This document shows positions 13,801 through 26,100 of a DNA stretch of 64,000 bases, one piece after another. Position 1 is the first letter of the stretch, and every line of letters begins with the position of its first letter. Origin of the DNA: Punica granatum (taxonomy: Eukaryota; Streptophyta; Magnoliopsida; Myrtales; Lythraceae); contig NW_022204383.1 in the NCBI RefSeq assembly GCF_007655135.1, positions 1-64,000 of the forward strand, given 5' to 3'. A program made the translations under genes and the position numbers. Below the pieces are notes generated by a model, which searched no databases, was not told where the DNA came from, and saw nothing but the letters and a program-made list of their open reading frames with translations.

Positions 13801-15097
13801 GTGCATGGGCGAGCAGCGCCCGGCAGATTTGCAGAAAGCACGAGCGAGAAAGCTCGGCGAACTTGCGATGCGTAAAAGAGAGTGCACGGGGGAGCAGCCC
13901 GACAGATTTGCGAGATGCACGACCAAACAGGCTCGGCCAACATGCGAAGCTTAAAAGAGAGTGTGCACGAGCGAGCAGGTTCGACAGATTTGGAAGAAGC
14001 ACGAGCGAGCAGGCTCGGCGAAATTGCAAGGCGTAAAAGAGAGTGTGCATGGTCGAGCAGGTCCGACAGATGTGCAAGAAGCACGAATGAGAAGGCTCGG
14101 CGAACTTGCGAAGCATAAAAGAGAGTGTGCACGGGCGAGCAGTCCCGACGGATTTGCATGAAGCACGAGCGAGCAGACTCGGCGAAATTGCAAAGCGAAA
14201 GAGGGAGTGTGCATGGGCGAGCAGGCCCGGCAGATTTGCAGAAAGCACGAGCGAGAAAGCTCGGCGAACTTGCGATGCGTAAAAGAGAGTGCACGGGGGA
14301 GCAGCCCGACAGATTTGCGAGATGCACGACCAAACAGGCTCGGCCAACATGCGAAGCTTAAAAGAGAGTGTGCACGAGCGAGCAGGTTCGACAGATTTGG
14401 AAGAAGCACGAGCGAGCAGGCTCGGCGAAATTGCAAGGCGTAAAAGAGAGTGTGCATGGTCGAGCAGGTCCGACAGATGTGCAAGAAGCACGAATGAGAA
14501 GGCTCGGCGAACTTGCGAAGCATAAAAGAGAGTGTGCACGGGCGAGCAGTCCCGACGGATTTGCATGAAGCACGAGCGAGCAGACTCGGCGAAATTGCAA
14601 AGCGAAAGAGGGAGTGTGCATGGGCGAGCAGGCCCGGCAGATTTGCAGAAAGCACGAGCGAGAAAGCTCGGCGAACTTGCGATGCGTAAAAGAGAGTGCA
14701 CGGGGAGCAGCCCGACAGATTTGCGAGATGCACGACCAAACAGGCTCGGCCAACATGCGAAGCTTAAAAGAGAGTGTGCACGAGCGAGCAGGTTCGACAG
14801 ATTTGGAAGAAGCACGAGCGAGCAGGCTCGGCGAAATTGCAAGGCGTAAAAGAGAGTGTGCATGGTCGAGCAGGTCCGACAGATGTGCAAGAAGCACGAA
14901 TGAGAAGGCTCGGCGAACTTGCGAAGCATAAAAGAGAGTGTGCACGGGCGAGCAGTCCCGACGGATTTGCATGAAGCACGAGCGAGCAGACTCGGCGAAA
15001 TTGCAAAGCGAAAGAGGGAGTGTGCATGGGCGAGCAGGCCCGGCAGATTTGCAGAAAGCACGAGCGAGAAAGCTCGGCGAACTTGCGATGCGTAAAA

Positions 15098-15504
15098 GAG
15101 AGTGCACGGGGGAGCAGCCCGACAGATTTGCGAGATGCACGACCAAACAGGCTCGGCCAACATGCGAAGCTTAAAAGAGAGTGTGCACGAGCGAGCAGGT
15201 TCGACAGATTTGGAAGAAGCACGAGCGAGTAGGCTCGGCGAAATTGCAAGGCGTAAAAGAGAGTGTGCACGGTCGAGCAGGTCCGACAGATGTGCAAGAA
15301 GCACGAATGAGAAGGCTCGGCGAACTTGCGAAGCATAAAAGAGAGTGTGCACGGGCGAGCAGTCCCGACGGATTTGCATGAAGCACGAGCGAGCAGACTC
15401 GGCGAAATTGCAAAGCGAAAGAGAGAGTGTGCATGGGCGAGCAGGCCCGGCAGATTTGCAGAAAGCACGAGCGAGAAAGCTCGGCGAACTTGCGATGCGT
15501 AAAA
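15098..15504 (+). repeat. Reference copy of the 407-bp HOR (monomers A-E)
   Basis: Chosen as a clean copy to define the unit. A is 15,098-15,176 (79 bp; marker GCACGGGGGAGCAGCCCGAC, ends in a HindIII word AAGCTT). B is 15,177-15,258 (82 bp; GCAGGTTCGACAGATTTGG). C is 15,259-15,340 (82 bp; GTCGAGCAGGTCCGACAGATG, with GAATGAGAAGG). D is 15,341-15,422 (82 bp; GCAGTCCCGACGGATTTGC, with GCAGACTCGG). E is 15,423-15,504 (82 bp; GCAGGCCCGGCAG, with GAGAAAGCTCGG and GATGCG). A lacks three bases relative to the others: a TG near its start and one G in the GCAGGCCCG word. Every monomer carries a palindromic GTGCAC or its GTGCAT variant and most carry the small inverted repeat CGAGC-GAGCAG-GCTCG. Confidence 0.95.
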
Positions 15505-18500
15505 GAGAGTGCACGGGGGAGCAGCCCGACAGATTTGCGAGATGCACGACCAAACAGGCTCGGCCAACATGCGAAGCTTAAAAGAGAGTGTGCACGAGCG
15601 AGCAGGTTCGACAGATTTGGAAGAAGCACGAGCGAGCAGGCTCGGCGAAATTGCAAGGCGTAAAAGAGAGTGTGCATGGTCGAGCAGGTCCGACAGATGT
15701 GCAAGAAGCACGAATGAGAAGGCTCGGCGAACTTGCGAAGCATAAAAGAGAGTGTGCACGGGCGAGCAGTCCCGACGGATTTGCATGAAGCACGAGCGAG
15801 CAGACTCGGCGAAATTGCAAAGCGAAAGAGGGAGTGTGCATGGGCGAGCAGGCCCGGCAGATTTGCAGAAAGCACGAGCGAGAAAGCTCGGCGAACTTGC
15901 GATGCGTAAAAGAGAGTGCACGGGGGAGCAGCCCGACAGATTTGCGAGATGCACGACCAAACAGGCTCGGCCAACATGCGAAGCTTAAAAGAGAGTGTGC
16001 ACGAGCGAGCAGGTTCGACAGATTTGGAAGAAGCACGAGCGAGTAGGCTCGGCGAAATTGCAAGGCGTAAAAGAGAGTGTGCATGGTCGAGCAGGTCCGA
16101 CAGATGTGCAAGAAGCACGAATGAGAAGGCTCGGCGAACTTGCGAAGCATAAAAGAGAGTGTGCACGGGCGAGCAGTCCCGACGGATTTGCATGAAGCAC
16201 GAGCGAGCAGACTCGGCGAAATTGCAAAGCGAAAGAGGGAGTGTGCATGGGCGAGCAGGCCCGGCAGATTTGCAGAAAGCACGAGCGAGAAAGCTCGGCG
16301 AACTTGCGATGCGTAAAAGAGAGTGCACGGGGGAGCAGCCCGACAGATTTGCGAGATGCACGACCAAACAGGCTCGGCCAACATGCGAAGCTTAAAAGAG
16401 AGTGTGCACGAGCGAGCAGGTTCGACAGATTTGGAAGAAGCACGAGCGACTAGGCTCGGCGAAATTGTAAGGCGTAAAAGAGAGTGTGCATGGTCGAGCA
16501 GGTCCGACAGATGTGCAAGAAGCACGAATGAGAAGGCTCGGCGAACTTGCGAAGCATAAAAGAGAGTGTGCACGGGCGAGCAGTCCCGACGGATTTGCAT
16601 GAAGCACGAGCGAGCAGACTCGGCGAAATTGCAAAGCGAAAGAGGGAGTGTGCATGGGCGAGCAGGCCCGGCAGATTTGCAGAAAGCACGAGCGAGAAAG
16701 CTCGGCGAACTTGCGATGCGTAAAAGAGAGTGCACGGGGGAGCAGCCCGACAGATTTGCGAGATGCACGACCAAACAGGCTCGGCCAACATGCGAAGCTT
16801 AAAAGAGAGTGTGCACGAGCGAGCAGGTTCGACAGATTTGGAAGAAGCACGAGCGAGTAGGCTCGGCGAAATTGCAAGGCGTAAAAGAGAGTGTGCATGG
16901 TCGAGCAGGTCCGACAGATGTGCAAGAAGCACGAATGAGAAGGCTCGGCGAACTTGCGAAGCATAAAAGAGAGTGTGCACGGGCGAGCAGTCCCGACGGA
17001 TTTGCATGAAGCACGAGCGAGCAGACTCGGCGAAATTGCAAAGCGAAAGAGGGAGTGTGCATGGGCGAGCAGGCCCGGCAGATTTGCAGAAAGCACGAGC
17101 GAGAAAGCTCGGCGAACTTGCGATGCGTAAAAGAGAGTGCACGGGGGAGCAGCCCGACAGATTTGCGAGATGCACGACCAAACAGGCTCGGCCAACATGC
17201 GAAGCTTAAAAGAGAGTGTGCACGAGCGAGCAGGTTCGACAGATTTGGAAGAAGCACGAGCGAGCAGGCTCGGCGAAATTGCAAGGCGTAAAAGAGAGTG
17301 TGCATGGTCGAGCAGGTCCGACAGATGTGCAAGAAGCACGAATGAGAAGGCTCGGCGAACTTGCGAAGCATAAAAGAGAGTGTGCACGGGCGAGCAGTCC
17401 CGACGGATTTGCATGAAGCACGAGCGAGCAGACTCGGCGAAATTGCAAAGCGAAAGAGGGAGTGTGCATGGGCGAGCAGGCCCGGCAGATTTGCAGAAAG
17501 CACGAGCGAGAAAGCTCGGCGAACTTGCGATGCGTAAAAGAGAGTGCACGGGGGAGCAGCCCGACAGATTTGCGAGATGCACGACCAAACAGGCTCGGCC
17601 AACATGCGAAGCTTAAAAGAGAGTGTGCACGAGCGAGCAGGTTCGACAGATTTGGAAGAAGCACGAGCGACTAGGCTCGGCGAAATTGCAAGGCGTAAAA
17701 GAGAGTGTGCATGGTCGAGCAGGTCCGACAGATGTGCACGAAGCACGAATGAGAAGGCTCGGCGAACTTGCGAAGCATAAAAGAGAGTGTGCACGGGCGA
17801 GCAGTCCCGACGGATTTGCATGAAGCACGAGCGAGCAGACTCGGCGAAATTGCAAAGCGAAAGAGAGAGTGTGCATGGGCGAGCAGGCCCGGCAGATTTG
17901 CAGAAAGCACGAGCGAGAAAGCTCGGCGAACTTGCGATGCGTAAAAGAGAGTGCACGGGGGAGCAGCCCGACAGATTTGCGAGATGCACGACCAAACAGG
18001 CTCGGCCAACATGCGAAGCTTAAAAGAGAGTGTGCACGAGCGAGCAGGTTCGACAGATTTGGAAGAAGCACGAGCGACTAGGCTCGGCGAAATTGTAAGG
18101 CGTAAAAGAGAGTGTGCATGGTCGAGCAGGTCCGACAGATGTGCAAGAAGCACGAATGAGAAGGCTCGGCGAACTTGCGAAGCATAAAAGAGAGTGTGCA
18201 CGGGCGAGCAGTCCCGACGGATTTGCATGAAGCACGAGCGAGCAGACTCGGCGAAATTGCAAAGCGAAAGAGGGAGTGTGCATGGGCGAGCAGGCCCGGC
18301 AGATTTGCAGAAAGCACGAGCGAGAAAGCTCGGCGAACTTGCGATGCGTAAAAGAGAGTGCACGGGGGAGCAGCCCGACAGATTTGCGAGATGCACGACC
18401 AAACAGGCTCGGCCAACATGCGAAGCTTAAAAGAGAGTGTGCACGAGCGAGCAGGTTCGACAGATTTGGAAGAAGCACGAGCGAGTAGGCTCGGCGAAAT

Positions 18501-21500
18501 TGCAAGGCGTAAAAGAGAGTGTGCATGGTCGAGCAGGTCCGACAGATGTGCAAGAAGCACGAATGAGAAGGCTCGGCGAACTTGCGAAGCATAAAAGAGA
18601 GTGTGCACGGGCGAGCAGTCCCGACGGATTTGCATGAAGCACGAGCGAGCAGACTCGGCGAAATTGCAAAGCGAAAGAGGGAGTGTGCATGGGCGAGCAG
18701 GCCCGGCAGATTTGCAGAAAGCACGAGCGAGAAAGCTCGGCGAACTTGCGATGCGTAAAAGAGAGTGCACGGGGGAGCAGCCCGACAGATTTGCGAGATG
18801 CACGACCAAACAGGCTCGGCCAACATGCGAAGCTTAAAAGAGAGTGTGCACGAGCGAGCAGGTTCGACAGATTTGGAAGAAGCACGAGCGAGCAGGCTCG
18901 GCGAAATTGCAAGGCGTAAAAGAGAGTGTGCATGGTCGAGCAGGTCCGACAGATGTGCAAGAAGCACGAATGAGAAGGCTCGGCGAACTTGCGAAGCATA
19001 AAAGAGAGTGTGCACGGGCGAGCAGTCCCGACGGATTTGCATGAAGCACGAGCGAGCAGACTCGGCGAAATTGCAAAGCGAAAGAGGGAGTGTGCATGGG
19101 CGAGCAGGCCCGGCAGATTTGCAGAAAGCACGAGCGAGAAAGCTCGGCGAACTTGCGATGCGTAAAAGAGAGTGCACGGGGGAGCAGCCCGACAGATTTG
19201 CGAGATGCACGACCAAACAGGCTCGGCCAACATGCGAAGCTTAAAAGAGAGTGTGCACGAGCGAGCAGGTTCGACAGATTTGGAAGAAGCACGAGCGAGT
19301 AGGCTCGGCGAAATTGCAAGGCGTAAAAGAGAGTGTGCACGGTCGAGCAGGTCCGACAGATGTGCAAGAAGCACGAATGAGAAGGCTCGGCGAACTTGCG
19401 AAGCATAAAAGAGTGTGCACGGCGGCAGTCCCGACGGATTTGCATGAAGCACGAGCGAGCAGACTCGGCGAAATTGCAAAGTGAAAGAGGGAGTGTGCAT
19501 GGGCGAGCAGGCCCCAGATTTGCAGAAAGCACGAGCGAGAAAGCTCGGCGAACTTGCGATGCGTAAAAGAGAGTGCACGGGGGAGCAGCCCGACAGATTT
19601 GCGAGATGCACGACCAAACAGGCTCGGCCAACATGCGAAGCTTAAAGAGAGTGTGCACGAGCGAGCAGGTTCGACAGATTTGGAAGAAGCACGAGCGAGC
19701 AGGCTCGGCGAAATTGCAAGCGTAAAAGAGAGTGTGCATGGTCGAGCAGGTCCGACAGATGTGCAAGAAGCACGAATGAGAAGGCTCGGCGAACTTGCGA
19801 AGCATAAAAGAGAGTGTGCACGGGCGAGCAGTCCCGACGGATTTGCATGAAGCACGAGCGAGCAGACTCGGCGAAATTGCAAAGCGAAAGAGGGAGTGTG
19901 CATGGGCGAGCAGGCCCGGCAGATTTGCAGAAAGCACGAGCGAGAAAGCTCGGCGAACTTGCGATGCGTAAAAGAGAGTGCACGGGGGCAGCCCGACAGA
20001 TTTGCGAGATGCACGACCAAACAGGCTCGGCCAACATGCGAAGCTTAAAAGAGAGTGTGCACGAGCGAGCAGGTTCGACAGATTTGGAAGAAGCACGAGC
20101 GACTAGGCTCGGCGAAATTGTAAGGCGTAAAAGAGAGTGTGCATGGTCGAGCAGGTCCGACAGATGTGCACGAAGCACGAATGAGAAGGCTCGGCGAACT
20201 TGCGAAGCATAAAGAGAGTGTGCACGGGCGAGCAGTCCCGACGGATTTGCATGAAGCACGAGCGAGCAGACTCGGCGAAATTGCAAAGCGAAAGAGGGAG
20301 TGTGCATGGGCGAGCAGGCCCGGCAGATTTGCAGAAAGCACGAGCGAGAAAGCTCGGCGAACTTGCGATGCGTAAAAGAGAGTGCACGGGGGAGCAGCCC
20401 GACAGATTTGCGAGATGCACGACCAAACAGGCTCGGCCAACATGCGAAGCTTAAAAGAGAGTGTGCACGAGCGAGCAGGTTCGACAGATTTGGAAGAAGC
20501 ACGAGCGAGTAGGCTCGGCGAAATTGCAAGGCGTAAAAGAGAGTGTGCACGGTCGAGCAGGTCCGACAGATGTGCAAGAAGCACGAATGAGAAGGCTCGG
20601 CGAACTTGCGAAGCATAAAAGAGAGTGTGCACGGGCGAGCAGTCCCGACGGATTTGCATGAAGCACGAGCGAGCAGACTCGGCGAAATTGCAAAGCGAAA
20701 GAGGAGTGTGCATGGGCGAGCAGGCCCGGCAGATTTGTAGCAAGCACGAGCGAGCAAGCTCAGTGAACTTGCGATGCGTAAAAGAGAGTGCACGGGGGAG
20801 CAGCCCGACAGATTTGCGAGATGCACGACCAAACAGGCTCGGCCAACATGCGAAGCTTAAAAGAGAGTGTGCACGAGCGAGCAGGTTCGACAGATTTGGA
20901 AGAAGCACGAGCGAGCAGGCTCGGCGAAATTGCAAGGCGTAAAAGAGAGTGTGTATGGTCGAGCAGGTCCGACAGATGTGCAAGAAGCACGAATGAGAAG
21001 GCTCGGCGAACTTGCGAAGCATAAAAGATAGTGTGCACGGGCGAGCAGTCCCGACGGATTTGCATGAAGCACGAGCGAGCAGACTCGGCGAAATTGCAAA
21101 GCGAAAGAGGGAGTGTGCATGGGCGAGCAGGCCCGGCAGATTTGCAGAAAGCACGAGCGAGAAAGCTCGGCGAACTTGCGATGCGTAAAAGAGAGTGCAC
21201 GGGGGAGCAGCCCGACAGATTTGCGAGATGCACGACCAAACAGGCTCGGCCAACATGCGAAGCTTAAAAGAGAGTGTGCACGAGCGAGCAGGTTCGACAG
21301 ATTTGGAAGAAGCACGAGCGAGTAGGCTCGGCGAAATTGCAAGGCGTAAAAGAGAGTGTGCATGGTCGAGCAGGTCCGACAGATGTGCAAGAAGCACGAA
21401 TGAGAAGGCTCGCCGAACTTGCGAAGCATAAAAGAGAGTGTGCACGGGCGAGCAGTCCCGACGGATTTGCATGAAGCACGAGCGAGCAGACTCGGCGAAA

Positions 21501-24500
21501 TTGCAAAGTGAAAGAGGAGTGTGCATGGGCGAGCTGGCCCAGCAGATTTGCAGCAAGCACGAGCGAGAAAGCTCGGCGAACTTGCGATGCGTAAAAGAGA
21601 GTGCACGGGGGAGCAGCCCGACAGATTTGCGAGATGTACGACCAAACAGGCTCGGCCAACATGGAAAGCTTAAAATAGATTGTGCACGAGCGAGCAGGCT
21701 CGACAGATTTGGAAGAAGCACGAGCGAGCAGGCTCGGCGAATTTGCAAGGCGTAAAAGAGAGTGTGCATGGTCGAGCAGGTCCGACAGATGTGCAAGAAG
21801 CACGAATGAGAAGGCTCGGCGAACTTGCGAAGCATAAAAGAGAGTGTGCACGGGCGAGCAGTCCCGACGGATTTGCATGAAGCACGAGCGAGCAGACTCG
21901 GCGAAATTGCAAAGCGAAAGAGGGAGTGTGCATGGGCGAGCAGGCCCGGCAGATTTGCAGAAAGCACGAGCGAGAAAGCTCGGCGAACTTGCGATGCGTA
22001 AAAGAGAGTGCACGGGGGAGCAGCCCGACAGATTTGCGAGATGCACGACCAAACAGGCTCGGCCAACATGCGAAGCTTAAAAGAGAGTGTGCACGAGCGA
22101 GCAGGTTCGACAGATTTGGAAGAAGCACGAGCGAGTAGGCTCGGCGAAATTGCAAGGCGTAAAAGAGAGTGTGCACGGTCGAGCAGGTCCGACAGATGTG
22201 CAAGAAGCACGAATGAGAAGGCTCGCCGAACTTGCGAAGCATAAAAGAGAGTGTGCACGAGCGGGCAGTCCCGACGGATTTGCATGAAGCACGAGCGAGC
22301 AGACTCGGCGAAATTGCAAAGTGAAAGAGGGAGTGTGCATGGGCGAGCAGGCCCGGCAGATTTGCAGAAAGCACGAGCGAGAAAGCTCGGCGAACTTGCG
22401 ATGCGTAAAAGAGAGTGCACGGGGGAGCAGCCCGACAGATTTGCGAGATGCACGACCAAACAGGCTCGGCCAACATGCGAAGCTTAAAAGAGAGTGTGCA
22501 CGAGCGAGCAGGTTCGACAGATTTGGAAGAAGCACGAGCGAGCAGGCTCGGCGAAATTGCAAGGCGTAAAAGAGAGTGTGCATGGTCGAGCAGGTCCGAC
22601 AGATGTGCAAGAAGCACGAATGAGAAGGCTCGGCGAACTTGCGAAGCATAAAAGAGAGTGTGCACGGGCGAGCAGTCCCGACGGATTTGCATGAAGCACG
22701 AGCGAGCAGACTCGGCGAAATTGCAAAGCGAAAGAGGGAGTGTGCATGGGCGAGCAGGCCCGGCAGATTTGCAGAAAGCACGAGCGAGAAAGCTCGGCGA
22801 ACTTGCGATGCGTAAAAGAGAGTGCACGGGGGAGCAGCCCGACAGATTTGCGAGATGCACGACCAAACAGGCTCGGCCAACATGCGAAGCTTAAAAGAGA
22901 GTGTGCACGAGCGAGCAGGTTCGACAGATTTGGAAGAAGCACGAGCGAGTAGGCTCGGCGAAATTGCAAGGCGTAAAAGAGAGTGTGCATGGTCGAGCAG
23001 GTCCGACAGATGTGCAAGAAGCACGAATGAGAAGGCTCGCCGAACTTGCGAAGCATAAAAGAGAGTGTGCACGGGCGAGCAGTCCCGACGGATTTGCATG
23101 AAGCACGAGCGAGCAGACTCGGCGAAATTGCAAAGTGAAAGAGGGAGTGTGCATGGGCGAGCAGGCCCGGCAGATTTGCAGAAAGCACGAGCGAGAAAGC
23201 TCGGCGAACTTGCGATGCGTAAAAGAGAGTGCACGGGGGAGCAGCCCGACAGATTTGCGAGATGCACGACCAAACAGGCTCGGCCAACATGCGAAGCTTA
23301 AAAGAGAGTGTGCACGAGCGAGCAGGTTCGACAGATTTGGAAGAAGCACGAGCGAGTAGGCTCGGCGAAATTGCAAGGCGTAAAAGAGAGTGTGCACGGT
23401 CGAGCAGGTCCGACAGATGTGCAAGAAGCACGAATGAGAAGGCTCGGCGAACTTGCGAAGCATAAAAGAGAGTGTGCACGAGCGGGCAGTCCCGACGGAT
23501 TTGCATGAAGCACGAGCGAGCAGGCTCGGCGAAATTGCAAAGTGAAAGAGAGAGTGTGCATGAGCGAGCTGGCCCAGCAGATTTGCAGCAAGCACGAGCG
23601 AGAAAGCTCGGCGAACTTGCGATGCGTAAAAGAGAGTGCACGGGGGAGCAGCCCGACAGATTTGCGAGATGCACGACCAAACAGGCTCGGCCAACATGCG
23701 AAGCTTAAAAGAGAGTGTGCACGAGCGAGCAGGTTCGACAGATTTGGAAGAAGCACGAGCGAGCAGGCTCGGCGAAATTGCAAGCGTAAAAGAGAGTGTG
23801 CATGGTCGAGCAGGTCCGACAGATGTGCAAGAAGCACGAATGAGAAGGCTCGGCGAACTTGCGAAGCATAAAAGAGAGTGTGCACGGGCGAGCAGTCCCG
23901 ACGGATTTGCATGAAGCACGAGCGAGCAGACTCGGCGAAATTGCAAAGCGAAAGAGGGAGTGTGCATGGGCGAGCAGGCCCGGCAGATTTGCAGAAAGCA
24001 CGAGCGAGAAAGCTCGGCGAACTTGCGATGCGAAAAGAGAGTGCACGGGGGAGCAGCCCGACAGATTTGCGAGATGCACGACCAAACAGGCTCGGCCAAC
24101 ATGCGAAGCTTAAAAGAGAGTGTGCACGAGCGAGCAGGTTCGACAGATTTGGAAGAAGCACGAGCGAGTAGGCTCGGCGAAATTGCAAGGCGTAAAAGAG
24201 AGTGTGCACGGTCGAGCAGGTCCGACAGATGTGCAAGAAGCACGAATGAGAAGGCTCGGCGAACTTGCGAAGCATAAAAGAGAGTGTGCACGGGCGAGCA
24301 GTCCCGACGGATTTGCATGAAGCACGAGCGAGCAGACTCGGCGAAATTGCAAAGCGAAAGAGGGAGTGTGCATGGGCGAGCAGGCCCGGCAGATTTGCAG
24401 AAAGCACGAGCGAGAAAGCTCGGCGAACTTGCGATGCGAAAAAGAGAGTGCACGGGGGAGCAGCCCGACAGATTTGCGAGATGCACGACCAAACAGGCTC

Positions 24501-24928
24501 GGCCAACATGCGAAGCTTAAAAGAGAGTGTGCACGAGCGAGCAGGTTCGACAGATTTGGAAGAAGCACGAGCGAGTAGGCTCGGCGAAATTGCAAGGCGT
24601 AAAAGAGAGTGTGCATGGTCGAGCAGGTCCGACAGATGTGCAAGAAGCACGAATGAGAAGGCTCGGCGAACTTGCGAAGCATAAAAGAGAGTGTGCACGG
24701 GCGAGCAGTCCGACAGATTTGCATGAAGCACGAGCGAGCAGACTCGGCGAAATTGCAAAGCGAAAGAGGGAGTGTGCATGGGCGAGCAGGCCCGGCAGAT
24801 TTGCAGAAAGCACGAGCGAGAAAGCTCGGCGAACTTGCGATGCGAAAAAGAGAGTGCACGGGGGAGCAGCCCGACAGATTTGCGAGATGCACGACCAAAC
24901 AGGCTCGGCCAACATGCGAAGCTTAAAA

Positions 24929-24976
24929 GAGATTGTGCACGAGCGAGCAGGCTCGGTAAAATTGCAAAGCGTAAAA
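24929..24976 (+). repeat. Truncated 48-bp B monomer
   Basis: This B-position monomer is 48 bp long, 34 bp shorter than normal. It starts like the first half of B (GCACGAGCGAGCAGG) and continues directly into the second half (CTCGG...). The missing 34 bp equals the distance between the two similar halves of the monomer, so the deletion joined homologous positions. With two further single-base losses it accounts for the 371-bp spacing of the flanking HOR landmarks. Confidence 0.9.
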
Positions 24977-26100
24977 GAGAGTGTGCATGGTCGAGCAGGT
25001 CCGACAGATGTGCAAGAAGCACGAATGAGAAGGCTCGGCGAACTTGCGAAGCATAAAAGAGAGTGTGCACGGGCGAGCAGTCCCGACGGATTTGCATGAA
25101 GCACGAGCGAGCAGACTCGGCGAAATTGCAAAGCGAAAGAGGGAGTGTGCATGGGCGAGCAGGCCCGGCAGATTTGCAGAAAGCACGAGCGAGAAAGCTC
25201 GGCGAACTTGCGATGCGAAAAGAGAGTGCACGGGGGAGCAGCCCGACAGATTTGCGAGATGCACGACCAAAAGGCTCGGCCAACATGCGAAGCTTAAAAG
25301 AGAGTGTGCACGAGCGAGCAGGTTCGACAGATTTGGAAGAAGCACGAGCGACTAGGCTCGGCGAAATTGTAAGGCGTAAAAGAGAGTGTGCATGGTCGAG
25401 CAGGTCCGACAGATGTGCACGAAGCACGAATGAGAAGGCTCGGCGAACTTGCGAAGCATAAAAGAGAGTGTGCACGGACGAGCAGTCCCGACGGATTTGC
25501 ATGAAGCACGAGCGAGCAGACTCGGCGAAATTGCAAAGTGAAAGAGGGAGTGTGCATGGGCGAGCAGGCCCGGCAGATTTTCAGAAAGCACGAGCGAGAA
25601 AGCTCGGCGAACTTGCAATGCGTAAAAGAGAGTGCACGGGGGAGCAGCCCGACAGATTTGCGAGATGCACGACCAAACAGGCTCGGCCAACATGCGAAGC
25701 TTAAAAGAGAGTGTGCACGAGCGAGCAGGTTCGACAGATTTGGAAGAAGCACGAGCGAGTAGGCTCGGCGAAATTGCAAGGCGTAAAAGAGAGTGTGCAC
25801 GGTCGAGCAGGTCCGACAGATGTGCAAGAAGCACGAATGAGAAGGCTCGGCGAACTTGCGAAGCATAAAAGAGAGTGTGCACGAGCGGGCAGTCCCGACG
25901 TATTTGCATGAAGCACGAGCGAGCAGGCTCGGCGAAATTGCAAAGTGAAAGAGAGAGTGTGCATGAGCGAGCTGGCCCAGCAGATTTGCAGCAAGCACGA
26001 GCGAGCAAGCTCGGTGAACTTGCGATGCGTAAAAGAGAGTGCACGGGGGAGCAGCCCGGCAGATTTGCGAGATGCACAACCGAACAGGCTCGGCCAACTT

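Larger units (their letters stand above)
1..26100. repeat. Satellite array with 407-bp, five-monomer higher-order repeat
   Basis: About 64 head-to-tail copies of a 407-bp unit. Landmarks such as the A-monomer word CCAACATGCGAAGCTT recur every 403-408 bp from start to end (for example near 13,112, 13,519, 13,926, 14,333, 14,739 and 15,146). Each unit has five distinguishable ~82-bp monomers in fixed order A-B-C-D-E. Copies at 12-19 kb are almost identical. Copies at 1-11 kb differ mainly by single-base losses in short homopolymers. Copies at 20.7-26 kb carry more substitutions. The array is already in progress at base 1, so its left end is outside the window. It is satellite DNA, probably constitutive heterochromatin; a centromeric role cannot be judged from sequence. 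The monomer is GC-rich (about 60%) and has about nine CpG sites. Confidence 0.97.

Noticed and set aside
1..26100. CRISPR-like direct repeats
   Set aside because: Repeats are contiguous with no unique spacers, the unit is 82/407 bp, there are no cas genes, and the rest of the window is clearly eukaryotic.
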